A stretch of DNA of 64,000 nucleotides from Gyrodactylus bullatarudis (taxonomy: Eukaryota > Platyhelminthes > Monogenea > Gyrodactylidea > Gyrodactylidae), in the NCBI GenBank assembly GCA_012064415.1, contig SSNU01000033.1, positions 62,001 to 126,000 of the forward strand, in the 5' to 3' direction. Below are positions 36,401 through 47,226 of this stretch, one piece after another. A program made the translations under genes and the position numbers. How positions within the stretch are numbered: the first letter of the stretch is position 1; each line of letters begins with the position of its first letter. The notes under the pieces were generated by a model. The model was not told the origin of the DNA. It was given only the letters and a program-made list of their open reading frames with translations, and searched no databases.

Positions 36401-39400
36401 TTCAATTTTCCTATGATAATACTTGAGGTCAGTACAACTAAGAATACTTTAGATAATTTATTAGTTCGCTAGTAACAAAGTACACTAGTAGGATAACTTT
36501 AATAATTATTAAATAGTAGTATTAACTTACCTGATTTTATAATAGGTGTTTTGAAGAAGCTCTGAACAAAATATGGCAATAATTTCAATTTCTCTGGCAA
36601 TATCAGTTCTCCAGGATTGGAACTGAAAGCATTGTTATTGGTATTGCAGCACAACTTTTTGTATGCTGCAAGGCTATTGCAAACCTTGTGGGTTAACTCA
36701 TCGAAAATAACTTGACGCTGTTTATTGAGGATTCCTTTGATGCACAACTTGGCGAGATAATTGATAAAAGTGTCAAGGTCAGCTGATAAAAAGATTTCCA
36801 ATGGTTTGTTTGAAGTGTTGAGGGTAAGATTGTGAATTCTTAGTCTACGTTCTCCAGATAAGGATGTGAATAGAACAGCAAGCTAATAAAAAATTCGGTA
36901 TTTTATACTCGTATTGAAATGAAGTTTTAATTATAATTATGGCATTTACACTATCGTGGTCAATGTTCAACTAAAATTGATGCTTGGAAATTGTATAATT
37001 TGCCATCAGCCTGTTAATCATTCACAACTACGACTGCGTAATCAAAATTTATATGCTGCTAGAAATTTAACATTCTTTAGCATCAAAGATATTTCCTCAT
37101 GAAAATAATTTTGCTATTATTAAAAATCGAAGGCTATTTTTTTACTTATTTCTAGGCTAAGCCCTTTTCAAATGAATGGTGACACGAAAAAAATCTTATT
37201 TTTCTCAAGGCCTGGTCTGAGACCTTTTGATTGGTCCAAAAGAAATTCTAAATTTCATTCATTCCATAATTAAATGTCTGATCACACGTTAAGACGCAAT
37301 ATTCTGCCCTACCCAACCGAATTTATTATTTTTATAATTTACTTACAAGAAGTATATAATATTTTTAATCTGGTACTTAAATGCTATATTTTCTAAAATA
37401 TGCCCTAGTAATCAATGATTGTTTGTTGACTCACTTGAATGATTACAATCTCATTTTCCCCCAATTTATCATCATGTTTTATTTCCACAGTGAGACCCCA
37501 GTCAGAGTCAACAGCTGCCACTTCAATGTCAGTAGAATTTGGAATATGAGCATTGCATAGAAAGTCAACGGGTCGTGTACCTGTAGAAGTACGAACTTTC
37601 ATAACACAATCGAAAGCTTGTGGAAGAGTTATGGCCAACGCTAAATCATTAATCAGATCATCGCCCTGTCGATCAGCTTGGAAGCAAGGATATTTATAGA
37701 TTCGTCCACCAGTCAACCTGGGCACTTCACTCAGTGTAGCAATATCAACATAACTAGTGGGCATTAAAAAGTAATCAACAGAACATCCATTTTGGACGCA
37801 TTTTTGGCCAAGCTCTGTGTAAAAATTATCTGCCGGTATTAACAAAGTTTTTTCTTTGTCTGTTCCAATAATCTTTGAGTCTTCTCTATTCTTTAAACGT
37901 CCTGGACCTTCAACAGTTGGCAAACATGTATGGAAAATGAATAGTTTTCCTGGACGGTCAGAAGCTTTGAGAGATTCCATACCAGCTTGTATTGCAGGAC
38001 CAAGTAGGGTTACATGAGAATTCGGGCCGACTGTCTCTCCAATATACAGACTGGGTATGATATTCATAAGCTCTTGAATTGTTTCTACATTAGAGCTGTC
38101 AGTAAGAAATCCATTTACACCTGGTACAAACATATCATCAGTATCAGCAACAATATGCATTTGAGGTTTGGTTATGGATATAGGTTCAGAGTCTGGACCG
38201 TTGGGATAATGTTTTGCAGTGACGAAACTAAAGAAATTCAATTGACTTCCATATGTTATGAAACTAATGGGAATATCAATATGATTTGGAACGAAATCTT
38301 CTTTGCCTGGATTAGCCATGAGCCATTGTTCCTTCTGATTTTTACTTAATTCAGGCTTGGGTAAATTGGGTAGAATTTCAGAAACAAATCTCGAGCAGAA
38401 CATCTTTAAGAAACCTGACTTGATCGATGGTTGTGAAACATCCAAGAGGAATATATAAGCGGGAGCTTTTGGCAATATATTTTTTCGGCAATATTCTTTT
38501 GTGGCATAGAGTTCATAACTGCCAAGGCATAATTCTGGTCTCTGAAGAGAGTCAGTCCTACGTCCAGTATGATCAACATGAGCAAAATATGAATCTGGTA
38601 CTTCACTAGTGGCTGTACACAGAGCACATTGAAATTTGCGACCTCCGTCAACAAAAAGATTATAAGGATTCATATAAGCTTTACATCTAATACATCTAAC
38701 TGGACCCTAAAATGAAAAAAATATATTTTATTCAAAAATCACATTTATAACTAATTAACTTGGAAAAGATATAAATTTTGATTCTCAGGCTTTACTTGGG
38801 AATTCTGATTTAGTATTTGATAGATTTATGTATATCGAGCCTATTTATGATAAAAAGTCATAAATTTTATGGAAATTAAAAAATAAAACCACTATTGTAT
38901 ATATAGTAGTGTTTCAAATATATATTTCTAGGTATTTGATAGGATTTTTAAAAGCGATAATATCTCCTTTGAGTTTAATTTATAGTTTGATAAAAATTTG
39001 ATGCAAAACTTTGAGAAAAAATAAAGTTTTATGTTATTCATCTTATATCTGATGGATTTATTAAAATTGTAAAAATTCAATAAAATTTATTATTCAAATC
39101 TTTTATTAAATAGCATAAGTTTAAGGGGGTGTTTTTCGAAATTTCGAAAAATCGGTTTATGCCCATTATCTCAGCTAAAAATTTTACATCATATCTAGAA
39201 TAAAATACATTTTTTAATCATCACCAGCGTAATTATAGTTTATTAGTTTATATGTGATGAATAATCTGAATGCATGATTGTATATTTATAAATATAGGAC
39301 TAACCTTGGATCCCATGTCAGAAATTATAACTGAAGAATCACTGGATTTCAAATTGGCAAACGGAGAACATGTTAGGGTAAAATTAACACCAATTTGATT

Positions 39401-40499
39401 GAGCATATCGCTTGTATTAGGAACATTATATAGGGAAGAACGAATGAATCGAGGATTACAATTTCCTCCATCACGACAAGTGAAATTGGTTGTGACAAGT
39501 GGTGGAGTCTCACCACGCTTTGATGTATCGAAAATTATAGAATTTTGATTTTCCATATCATCTGCAATAACCTAAAAATATTTAATATTTTAGTTTTTAA
39601 AAAGAAACATAAAAGTTTATAATTTTACTTCAAGAACATTGGGTAGTTGGTCAGAGGAGATCCTAGACTGGTTAGCGAAACCCTGATGCATTCCTGGTTG
39701 TTGATATCCATTCCTAACCTGTGGCATTGGTGGACCATTAAAGTTTGGTTGACCAACAATTGGATTATTATTTATTCCAGGCTTATTATGGACATTTGAT
39801 GATAGGTGATCTTGACTTAGCATACCATGCATCGGCGGGTATCCTTGAACAGGTGTGTTTGAGAAATTACCATGTTGACTATTTTGATTGATAGCATGAT
39901 GATTTTGATTTTGAAAACCAACAGAAGGATCTTGAGGTCTTGGAGGTCCTTGATTTATAATAGGTTGAGGTGGCATTCCTGACATGTGATTTGGAAATCC
40001 AGATGTTGGAGGATTTTGCATTCGAGGCAAACCAACATTATATGGAGGATTCATATTAGGGGCAGAAATTCCATGTTGATTTGTATTAGTTATCATATTT
40101 GTTTGTTGAGGATTACTCCAACACTGTCTTCCTTGAGTAGGAAAGTTTTGACTATTCATCTCTGGTTTGTCAGTACTGTAAAATGAATTGTTTGGGTATG
40201 CATTATTAGTACAATTTTGATCATATCCTGAATTCATAAGATGTGGGTTGTTCAAATTATTTTGATGATTAGTAGAATAATTGTTCATAGGTATCTGATT
40301 CATAGTTGGATTGTTATTTGAAATATTTCCTTGATTTTGATATTGAGTATTCATAAATGGACCCTCATTTGGCTTGGCACTGTTGTTCATATCAGCATAG
40401 TTATTATTCAGAGAAAGATTACTCATTTCGTTTGTGAAACTAAAACTATTTTATGAAAAATTACCTTTCATTGTGAGGATTGGAAACTGGGGTTTGCAT
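33442..40499 (-). CDS. SEC24: COPII coat cargo adaptor SEC24 (C/D type)
   Basis: SEC24 pairs with SEC23 in the inner COPII coat and selects cargo leaving the ER. Ten exons give 1,108 residues: 40499-40465, 40439-39629, 39571-39305, 38706-37435, 36882-36531, 36106-36044, 35173-35070, 34912-34721, 33780-33691 and 33582-33442. The first 280 residues are rich in Asn, Pro, Gln and Met (disordered). The zinc finger is C376-x2-C379...C398-x2-C401 (GPVRCIRCKAYMNPY, FQCALC). The trunk domain follows (PAYIFLLDVSQPSIKSG, GKLFIFHTCLPT, LTGGRIYKYPCF), then the beta-sandwich (RVRTSTG-like MKVRTSTGTRPVDFL), helical domain (ELILPEKLKLLPYF) and gelsolin domain (DGAYLVDNGGFNRFLWIGND), ending YLIHIHKEIRSIVK. 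The wording is closer to vertebrate SEC24C/D than to A/B. The start in a 35-nt first exon followed by a 25-nt intron is preferred because ATG CAA ACC CCA extends the frame; 40426 is an alternative start. Confidence 0.92.
33880..34436. repeat. Palindromic MITE family A, copy 3
   Basis: Left arm about 33885-33995 (CCACTTTTTCAACG, AGTTAAGTGATGATAA, GGGATCAGAATTGAATG) and right arm about 34130-34245, inverted, differing at roughly one base in eight over about 105 bp. The right outer part ends CTTATCTTCATGTCAACTA, the inverse of the family start. Located in SEC24 intron 8. Confidence 0.7.
35174..36043. other. SEC24 intron 6
   Basis: 870 bp of AT-rich sequence without recognisable genes or repeats. 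The smaller introns 3, 4 and 5 (38707-39304, 36883-37434, 36107-36530) are likewise empty as far as I can see. Confidence 0.5.
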
Positions 40500-40924
40500 T
40501 TTGAAAACTAATAGAAACAGCTTCTCGATATTCAGAAAGTAAAATATGGTCTATTTTCAGTTTAAAAACTTCAGTCAATGATGAGAGTCATCAAAAGTGA
40601 CGTATTTCTGATAAATATCTCCGCGTTAAAAATTTTATAGTTATTTGATTCACTCAAACAAAAATTAGTCTATAATTGATATGAAATGACCCCAGAGCTA
40701 GCCAGATTTTCCTGACTATATTTCTTAATGAAAAGAACGTTGATCTAATCAATTTAGTATTTTATGGTTAAAATAACTAGAATTATGAGTATTAGAATGC
40801 CATTAAGAAATAGTATAAGAAAAAAAAGCTCGATCCAATCTGCTAATTTTACGTTTACATTTATTATTATTTTGTTTGAATATAGTTTTATAGTCCTCAC
40901 TATTCAAAAAATATCGTGTTCGAT
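40500..40924. promoter_or_regulatory. Divergent upstream region, SEC24/RPL7
   Basis: 425 bp between the two start codons. No clear TATA box or motif. Short open frames near 40764 do not resemble any protein. Confidence 0.35.
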
Positions 40925-41706
40925 ATGGAGTAAGTTGCGTTATCTAATGACTTCTTAGTAAAGCTAAGAAACCCGTTGCTAAAACTAGCAAGAAGCCAAG
41001 TATGCCTGAGACCCTAAAAATGCTTAAGGTATCTAGGGTTAGAAAGTTGGAGAAGAAAGCTCTCAAAGTCTTAGGGGAGAAACAAAAATCCAAGAAACTC
41101 AAGACAGAAATCGTAAACCGGGCTCAAAGATATCTCGGCAAATACAAGAAGATGTACAGAAAAGAATTAAATTTACGAAAGAATGCTGAAAAGAATGGTC
41201 ATATCTACTGTCCAGATGAACCTCGTCTCGCATTTGTGGTCAGAATTCACGGTGTTAATTGCATTGCCCCAAAACCCAGAAAGGTTATGCAACTTTTTCG
41301 CTTAAGGCAGATCAACAATGGAATGTTTATCAAACTGAACAAAGCCACTCTCAACATGCTTAGAATGATTGACCCCTATGTCTTCTGGGGATACCCTAAT
41401 CTAAAGTCAATCAGAGATCTTGTGTATAAAAGAGGATACATCAAGGATGAAGGAAAGAGACTACCAATTACAAATGAATTGATTCAAAAGCACCTCGGTA
41501 AATATGGTATCATCTGTGCTGAGGATATCGTCCATGAAATTTACACTGTTGGCCCGCACTTCAAACAGGTAGTATCATCTTTGTGGCACTTTAAACTCAA
41601 CAACCCATCCGGTGGTTTCAGGAGAAAAGCCAAGCACTTTGTTGAAGGTGGTGATTTCGGAAACAGAGAGGAATACATAAATCGTATTTTAAGAAAAATG
41701 ATCTAA
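40925..41706 (+). CDS. RPL7: 60S ribosomal protein L7 (uL30)
   Basis: RPL7 is a structural protein of the large ribosomal subunit. Two exons give 250 residues, matching the usual length of about 248. Exon 1 is only ATGGA (40925-40929); a 29-nt intron (GTAAGT...TTCTTAG, 40930-40958) follows; exon 2 is 40959-41706. The joined start is MDKAKKPVAKTSKKPS, the normal Lys-rich N-terminus, whereas an internal ATG at 41002 would cut 17 residues. Family motifs: RAQRYLGKYKKMYRKE, RLAFVVRIHGVN, VMQLFRLRQINNGMFIKLNK, PYVFWGYPNLKSIRDLVYKR, EDIVHEIYTVGPHF, and the ending FGNREEYINRILRKMI. The stop overlaps a polyadenylation signal (ATC TAA TAAAATCC), so the 3' UTR is probably minimal. Confidence 0.95.
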
Positions 41707-42153
41707 TAAAATCCTTTTTACGGTTTACTATCTAATTATACGAATTCTTGAAATTATTTGAAGATCAAATTAAAGTGTTCCTAGTTTAGTTTCAGTGATA
41801 TTACCTATTTCGACATCAATTTTTGCATAATTTCCTAAGTCCCAGAAAGTTGGACCGCATGTTCTTGCTAAAATAATTAATTCATTTGATTACATTAATT
41901 GGATCGAAAGTTGAAACAAATTTAACAGAATTACAATATCATTGTCAAAATCTGACAGCTTATTATTCTTGTTTAATCTGAATAACTATTCAAGTTTTTT
42001 TAATACTATTACATTAAAATTAATTACTCGTTTGTCTAAAATTTATACTCTAAATTGAGTTAATATTTTCTAAAGTGGTTCAGAATCTGAGCTTTGAGTT
42101 ATAGCCAAAGAAAATTTTATATCAGATTTGTACATCTGTCGTTAATTACCGGA
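41707..42153. other. Spacer RPL7-SCO1
   Basis: About 450 bp of AT-rich intergenic DNA, presumably with the SCO1 promoter. No motif recognised. Confidence 0.4.
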
Positions 42154-42968
42154 ATGCTCAGATTCAGCAAGGTTTTAAATTCAAGAACATTCACACTTTG
42201 TAAAAGAAATTCAGCTACAAATAAATCCACTGATCCTAAATTTCCATGGAAGTCATTTGGTTTGCTATCAATCACCACAATAAGTGCTACATTCTTAATT
42301 AATGAGTATACCCGTGAAAGTAAATTGCGTTTTTTTATTATTTTAGAGATGAATTTACCCCCAAATAACAGCGAGCAAAATATTCGTCCGAGTTCTAATC
42401 TGTCTAGTATCGGTGGGGAATTTGAATTAATTGATCATGATGAAAATCCTCGAAATCTGAAAAGCTTCCAGGGAAAGTGGTTATTAATGTATTTTGGATT
42501 TTGTCATTGTCCTGATATCTGTCCAGAACAATTAGACAATATGACTAGCATAATTACATTAATCAGTTAGATTTATTTATTTAATATACAGAAAACGCAA
42601 ATACAAAGGAAGAATTAGCTCCAGTTTTCGTATCGGTAGATCCAGAAAGGGACACTCCTTCCGTTATGAAAGAATATCTTGCAGAGTTTTCAAAAGAAAT
42701 CCTAGGTTTGACTGGAAAAGTTGAACGAGTTGAAGAGATGGCTAAAAGATACCGGATTTATTTCACTAAAAGCATTCCAGACGCAGACGGAGATTATTTA
42801 GTAGGTTTCACTATTAATAATTAATTTAAATAGGTTGATCACTCAATCATGATCTATCTTATTGATCCAAAGGGTAATTTTGTTCAGTTCTATGGAAAAA
42901 ATAAAGCAGTAGGAGAAGTTGCAGAGGATGTTATCAAATATATGATAGACTATCATTTAAATAAATAA
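42154..42968 (+). CDS. SCO1: Cytochrome c oxidase copper chaperone SCO1/SCO2
   Basis: SCO proteins sit in the mitochondrial inner membrane and deliver copper to the CuA site of COX2. Four exons give 242 residues: 42154-42319, 42347-42565, 42592-42800 and 42834-42968, with introns of 27, 26 and 33 nt. The N-terminus MLRFSKVLNSRTFTLCKRNS is basic and amphipathic, fitting a mitochondrial presequence. One membrane segment lies at about 35-50. The thioredoxin-like domain has GGEFELIDHD, GKWLLMYFGFCHCPDICPEQ with the copper-binding C110-x3-C114, FVSVDPERDTPSVM, GLTGKVERVEEMAKRYRIYF and the copper-ligand His in VDHSIMIYLIDPKG (H201). All three metal-binding residues are present. An upstream in-frame extension without ATG is not used. 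The AATAAA signal overlaps the last codons (AAT AAA TAA). Confidence 0.93.
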
Positions 42969-43320
42969 AAAGTTATCATTATGAATTTTATAATATGAAA
43001 ACTCGTCACCAAATCATCTGATACAAATTGTATCATACAATTTAAATTGAAAATTTCAATCACTGTATGAATTTAAAAGCTCACTAATTTCATTGAAAAT
43101 CTAGCCATGAATTTATTATACTATAATGATACTATAAATAGATGAAGTTCATCTGATGAACCAAAATAGAGAACTAAGTTTACCGAATTCCATCGCAAAA
43201 ATAATTTAAATAAACTAAAAATTTTAAACACAAAAATAATTTAAAACAAATCTTGCTTTTGAAGAGTTTTGGAACGAATTGTTCTACTGTAATGAAATTA
43301 GAGCCCATTTCAAAAGAAGC
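42969..43320. other. Spacer SCO1-EIF5A
   Basis: 352 bp, AT-rich, presumably the SCO1 3' end and EIF5A promoter/5' UTR. Nothing else seen. Confidence 0.4.
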
Positions 43321-43779
43321 ATGAGTGACGACAGTGATTTCGACATCCAAGATGCCGTAGGGGAGGCAGGAACTCCAGTTCAAGCTTCATCATTACATAG
43401 ACATTGCTATGTTCTGGCCAATGGCAGACCTTGTGTCATTATTGAAGTCAGTAAATCAAAGCCAGGAAAACATGGATCTGCTAAATTAAATATTGATGTT
43501 CGTGATATCTTCACAAACAAAAAGAGTACCATCTTTTGCCCAGCTCATGATACTCTCTATGTTCCTAATGTTGTGAAGAATGAATATGTTCTTTGTGACT
43601 ACGACGATGATTTCTGTAATCTTATGAAAATGAAAGGTTCACTCAAAGAGGTGCGTATGACCCCTGAATTTAAGGAGAAAATTGATCAGCTCAACCCAGA
43701 TAAAAATGAAATTCTTGTACAAGTTATGACATGGAATGATGAGGAAGCAATTATTGGTGTCAGAGCATCCACTAAATGA
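43321..43779 (+). CDS. EIF5A: Translation factor eIF5A
   Basis: eIF5A promotes elongation and termination at stalled ribosomes and carries hypusine made from one lysine. The gene is intronless, 152 residues, near the usual length of about 155. The start MSDDSDFDIQDA matches the acidic N-terminus of the family. The hypusine loop is SKPGKHGSAK, with the modified Lys at position 50, its normal place. Later parts are divergent from typical animal eIF5A (for example DIFTNKKSTIFCPAHDTLYV in place of the usual DIFTGKKYEDICPS-type sequence, and VLCDYDDDFCNLMKMKGS), although the two-domain length is kept. An ATG further upstream is not used because it is soon followed by a stop. AATAAA occurs at about 43880. 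Confidence 0.93.
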   Translation: MSDDSDFDIQDAVGEAGTPVQASSLHRHCYVLANGRPCVIIEVSKSKPGKHGSAKLNIDVRDIFTNKKSTIFCPAHDTLYVPNVVKNEYVLCDYDDDFCNLMKMKGSLKEVRMTPEFKEKIDQLNPDKNEILVQVMTWNDEEAIIGVRASTK

Positions 43780-43903
43780 TTTAACCTCAATTTCAACAAC
43801 AAATGACTTATCATAAACATGGAATTATTTTCCTATTATAAATGGGGATTTTCTTATGAAACTGAACTCTTTTTAATAATAAAATAATTTATTAGCTTAG
43901 TGT

Positions 43904-44685
43904 TCACTTATCAGCATCAATTTTACTTCCAAATTTTTCCAGTTCGTTGATTGAATCCATATCTTGATTTAACTGAGATTCAGTTACGCTGATGAGGTCT
44001 TTAATATCTCTATACTTTTTCTGATATATTTCGAAATCTCCTGTCTGCATCAACTTGTCTGCAAACTCTGTCAGTCTGTTGAAATCAACGCTAAAGAAAA
44101 ATTAAAGTAAAGGAATTTAATATCACATCAAATTATTAAATGAGTGCATCTGTTTAGAATAAAATAAATATTTTACCTGTGCGGTTCATACGTCTTCTTC
44201 TTAATCCATCTGCGAGAAGCTTGATTATTTTTCTTGGGACCTAATCTTTTCAAAGCTGTAATAACTGATTCATTATCACCGATCAAATCTAGTATATTTT
44301 TGTAGAGCTGAAGCTTCTCATCAATCGAGATTGGTGGACATTCTTCATCATAATTTTCTTCAAGTTTAGCTTTACTGCTATCTATGTTTCTTACTTCTTT
44401 CCAATCTACACTATCTAACCAAACATCTTTTTCTTCGTTTTCTTTTTTAAAGATAAAATTCCCTTCTTTATCGATATGACCGTCTTCGGCAAGTTCTTTC
44501 TTCATGTTAAACGGAATAATTTCTATTTCATCGATATAATCAACTGTTTCAGGCTCCTGGCCCTCTATATCACTGTCATTAAATTTTTCTTCCTCGTTAT
44601 TGTCTTCTTCATCACTGTCAAGGGTATGTTTTGATTTTTTTGCAGCAGAGCAAAATTTTTGCTCGATTTCATCTGTGTGCTTCAT
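43904..44685 (-). CDS. CD2BP2: CD2BP2/Lin1-like U5 snRNP protein lacking the GYF domain
   Basis: CD2BP2 (U5-52K; yeast Lin1) is a transient U5 snRNP/tri-snRNP assembly factor. Two exons, 44685-44177 and 44090-43904 (86-nt intron), give 231 residues. The N-terminal region is well matched: SKHTLDSDEEDNNEEE, GQEPETVDYIDE, EIIPFNMKKELAEDGHIDKE, GNFIFKKENEEKDVWLDSVD and the mid-region SVITALKRLGPKK. The second exon gives a helical segment (FADKLMQTGDFEIYQKKYRD) and stops at DADK. The C-terminal GYF domain, which binds U5-15K/Dim1 and PPPGHR ligands, is absent, and AATAAA follows the stop within 15 nt. Family members are about 340 residues. Either the domain was lost or it lies on an exon I cannot see; the converging EIF5A gene leaves little room. 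Start: the ATG at 44685 (MKHTDEIEQKF). Confidence 0.85.
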
Positions 44686-44767
44686 TTTTAAAAAAATCAA
44701 TTACACTGAGTAGTTTTTGTTTTGTTGTTTATAAATTTCAAATAATTTATAAAAATTACTATTACTG
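44686..44767. promoter_or_regulatory. Shared divergent promoter, CD2BP2/TRC8-like
   Basis: Only 82 bp between divergent start codons, the tightest pair in the window. AT-rich, no clear TATA box. Confidence 0.5.
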
Positions 44768-47226
44768 ATGCTGAATATGAAGAATATTTTATTAAATGCT
44801 CTCAGAGTTACACACCTTTTGATGATTGATTTTGTTCTTTCTCGAAGAATAATTCATTTTAATAAAATATTTTCTCAATTTGGAATCACATTCTTTGATC
44901 ATGCCAGAATACTCGAGTCGAAAAGTGTCATAAGCAATGAAATAAACCTATTTCTCCTCACATTATGTAAGTTAATTATTAATTTCTGTTTTATTTTCTA
45001 GTTTTCATTCTCAGTTTCCTGATTTTCTTTCTTGATCTATCTCAAATATTTTTCATGTTATCACTTTATGTTACTGCCAATTTGATTTCACTCAGCTACG
45101 AGGAAAGCTTCAACTTCATTTACGCTGGCTTTATGCCTGGGAATTATAAAACAACAATATTAGTCAATCACTTAATTTTAATGGGTATCGGTTCGTGCTT
45201 CATTTTCTGGGTCTGTTTTTTTGACCCTGGCAAACGATTTCGACTTCTCATAAAGCATCATATTCTCCTCCTATTGGGATTTACATCTCTGTTTATGCCA
45301 GTTCAAAGGTTAGAACAATTTTTCAAAGAAAATTTACCCTACAATCAATCAACCAAATTTGACTCCAAGATTTATCTAAAATTTTTAATGACAAAAAAGA
45401 AAAATTACTTTGATAACCTGTGCAATCCATCAAAATTATCATCACTATTAGATTCTTCTAATGTTTGTCATTCTCTAAATCCTTATTCCTCACTTCAAAT
45501 AACTCAGAATGCTCCTTGGACTTACTCAGTTACATGTTATTTGGCCACTAACGTATCTTGTTATATGCCAACGATTATATATCTTTTTACTTTTCTAAAT
45601 TTATGCTGGGAACTCCAATTTCCCAAGCGTCTCATTCGTACAATTAACTCAATATTCATGGAAATTAATGAAGATTTTAGTAATTTCATTGCTGTTCAAT
45701 GGAGGCAGTTGGATCTTTCAGTCTTACTAAAGAAGTTTTGGATATACAAAATATTATTTGTTGTAATCTTTGGACCAAACATATTTCCGCATGTTATCTT
45801 ATTCAATAACCAAGGAACATATATTCCCAACCCCAATGAACAGGTTACCAAACTTTTTCATGAATATCCAAGAGTATTTGAAATATCTCAGCGACCAAAT
45901 ATGACAATGTTGATCAATTTTAGCAATGATGATTTACCAATTATACAGAATTATCTTAACCGTTTACTTGTTGCTATACTTGTACATGGAACTGAAACAT
46001 GGATTTGTATCCTTGGAGCTGCTTCAATATTTGGCCTGTTATTTTCCTATCTTCTCAAAATTGATGCATATCTTATTGATCCCCATGGACAAATCGGTAA
46101 CAGAATTAATGACATATTGGCCAATCCTCCACTTGATATTGACGTCTGGAATAGTCTGGATGATCCAGAGCAAGGAAATAATCGTATTCATTTTATTGCC
46201 GCTGAACTAATATCAACATCTCACTATTTTAGTGTTGTCCCATTTATCTTGTTGGCTGTTCAAAATGATATGCCGAATTTATCTCTAGTCGAAAGGATAT
46301 TTTCATTTATACATGCAATACTGATTGTAAATTTGACCTGTATTTATTCTGTGGTAACATTACTGAGATCACTGCTTTTACATCTGCGCCGACCTAATGA
46401 CGAAGGTTCATCCTACATGTCCCATGCACGACCCTTGATATCAACCTTGTTTATCATGTATTTTGCTACGAATATTTTTTCATTCATGCCAGCGTGGATA
46501 TTTGAAGCTTTTCCTTTGGTGGATAACCCTGATGAAATTCAATGGCCTCCTAATCGATCAGAGGTTAGTGCTGTACTCGGAAATCGTGTACGTCTCTTTA
46601 CCGGACCGACAATATTAATTCGTCGATTTAAAATATATCTTTGCGCAGCTCAAAAGTTTATCGGCATCTTATCTTCACTCATTGATTATGGGCTACATCA
46701 ATACCATCTTTCACATCCAGATTGGCCCCTTTTCAACTACTATTTATGGCTATCAAGGTTATTTAATGCGGTTATCGATTATTCCATAACACTCATGTCC
46801 TTTTTGACTATTTTGTACTTGTGGATTTTCGATTCATTTGGCGCTATTCGATCCTTAATTTTGGCAGGATATCTGTATTTTATACTCTATCCAACTGCAG
46901 CTCGTGGTTATAATTGGATTCGTTGGAAACTTCTTTTTGCTGTCCGACTAGGAGCTATGAGCCAGCCAACTAAAGAAGAACTAGACGCTCTTGGAGATGT
47001 ATGTGCTATTTGCTTTGATGATTTGACATCAGAAACAGCTAGAAAGACCAAATGTGGTCATTATTTTCATTACAACTGTATTGCCAGGTGGATGAAAGTC
47101 AAATTATTCTGTCCAATTTGTTCATCTGATCTTTTGAGTTCAATTGTCAGTAGCACAAGAATTTTTAATTTAAATGAAGGCCATGAACCGGCTCAAGCAA
47201 TCGGTCAACAGCCTCAGGCAATGTAA
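44768..47226 (+). CDS. TRC8/RNF139-like ER-membrane E3 ubiquitin ligase
   Basis: TRC8-family proteins are multi-spanning ER ubiquitin ligases with a cytosolic RING-H2 domain, involved in ER-associated degradation and sterol control. Two exons, 44768-44966 and 45002-47226 (35-nt intron, phase 1), give 807 residues, like Drosophila Trc8 (about 809) and longer than human RNF139 (664). Many hydrophobic segments are visible (for example LILMGIGSCFIFWVCFF, HILLLLGFTSLFMPV, FSVVPFILLAVQ, LISTLFIMYFATNIFSFMP, LILAGYLYFILYP). The RING-H2 near the C-terminus has C734-x2-C737, C751, H753, H756, C759, C770-x2-C773 (CAICFDDLT, KCGHYFHYNCIARW, FCPICSS), with every zinc ligand present. RNF145 is an alternative family member. 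The first exon starts at the only ATG compatible with the short upstream region. Confidence 0.85.

Noticed and set aside
38014..38349. Plus-strand frame opposite SEC24 exon 4
   Set aside because: Antisense shadow of a well-conserved exon.
44967..45001. TRC8-like gene starting at the internal ATG at 45055
   Set aside because: A 35-nt intron joins an upstream exon in frame and gives the full family length of about 807 residues.
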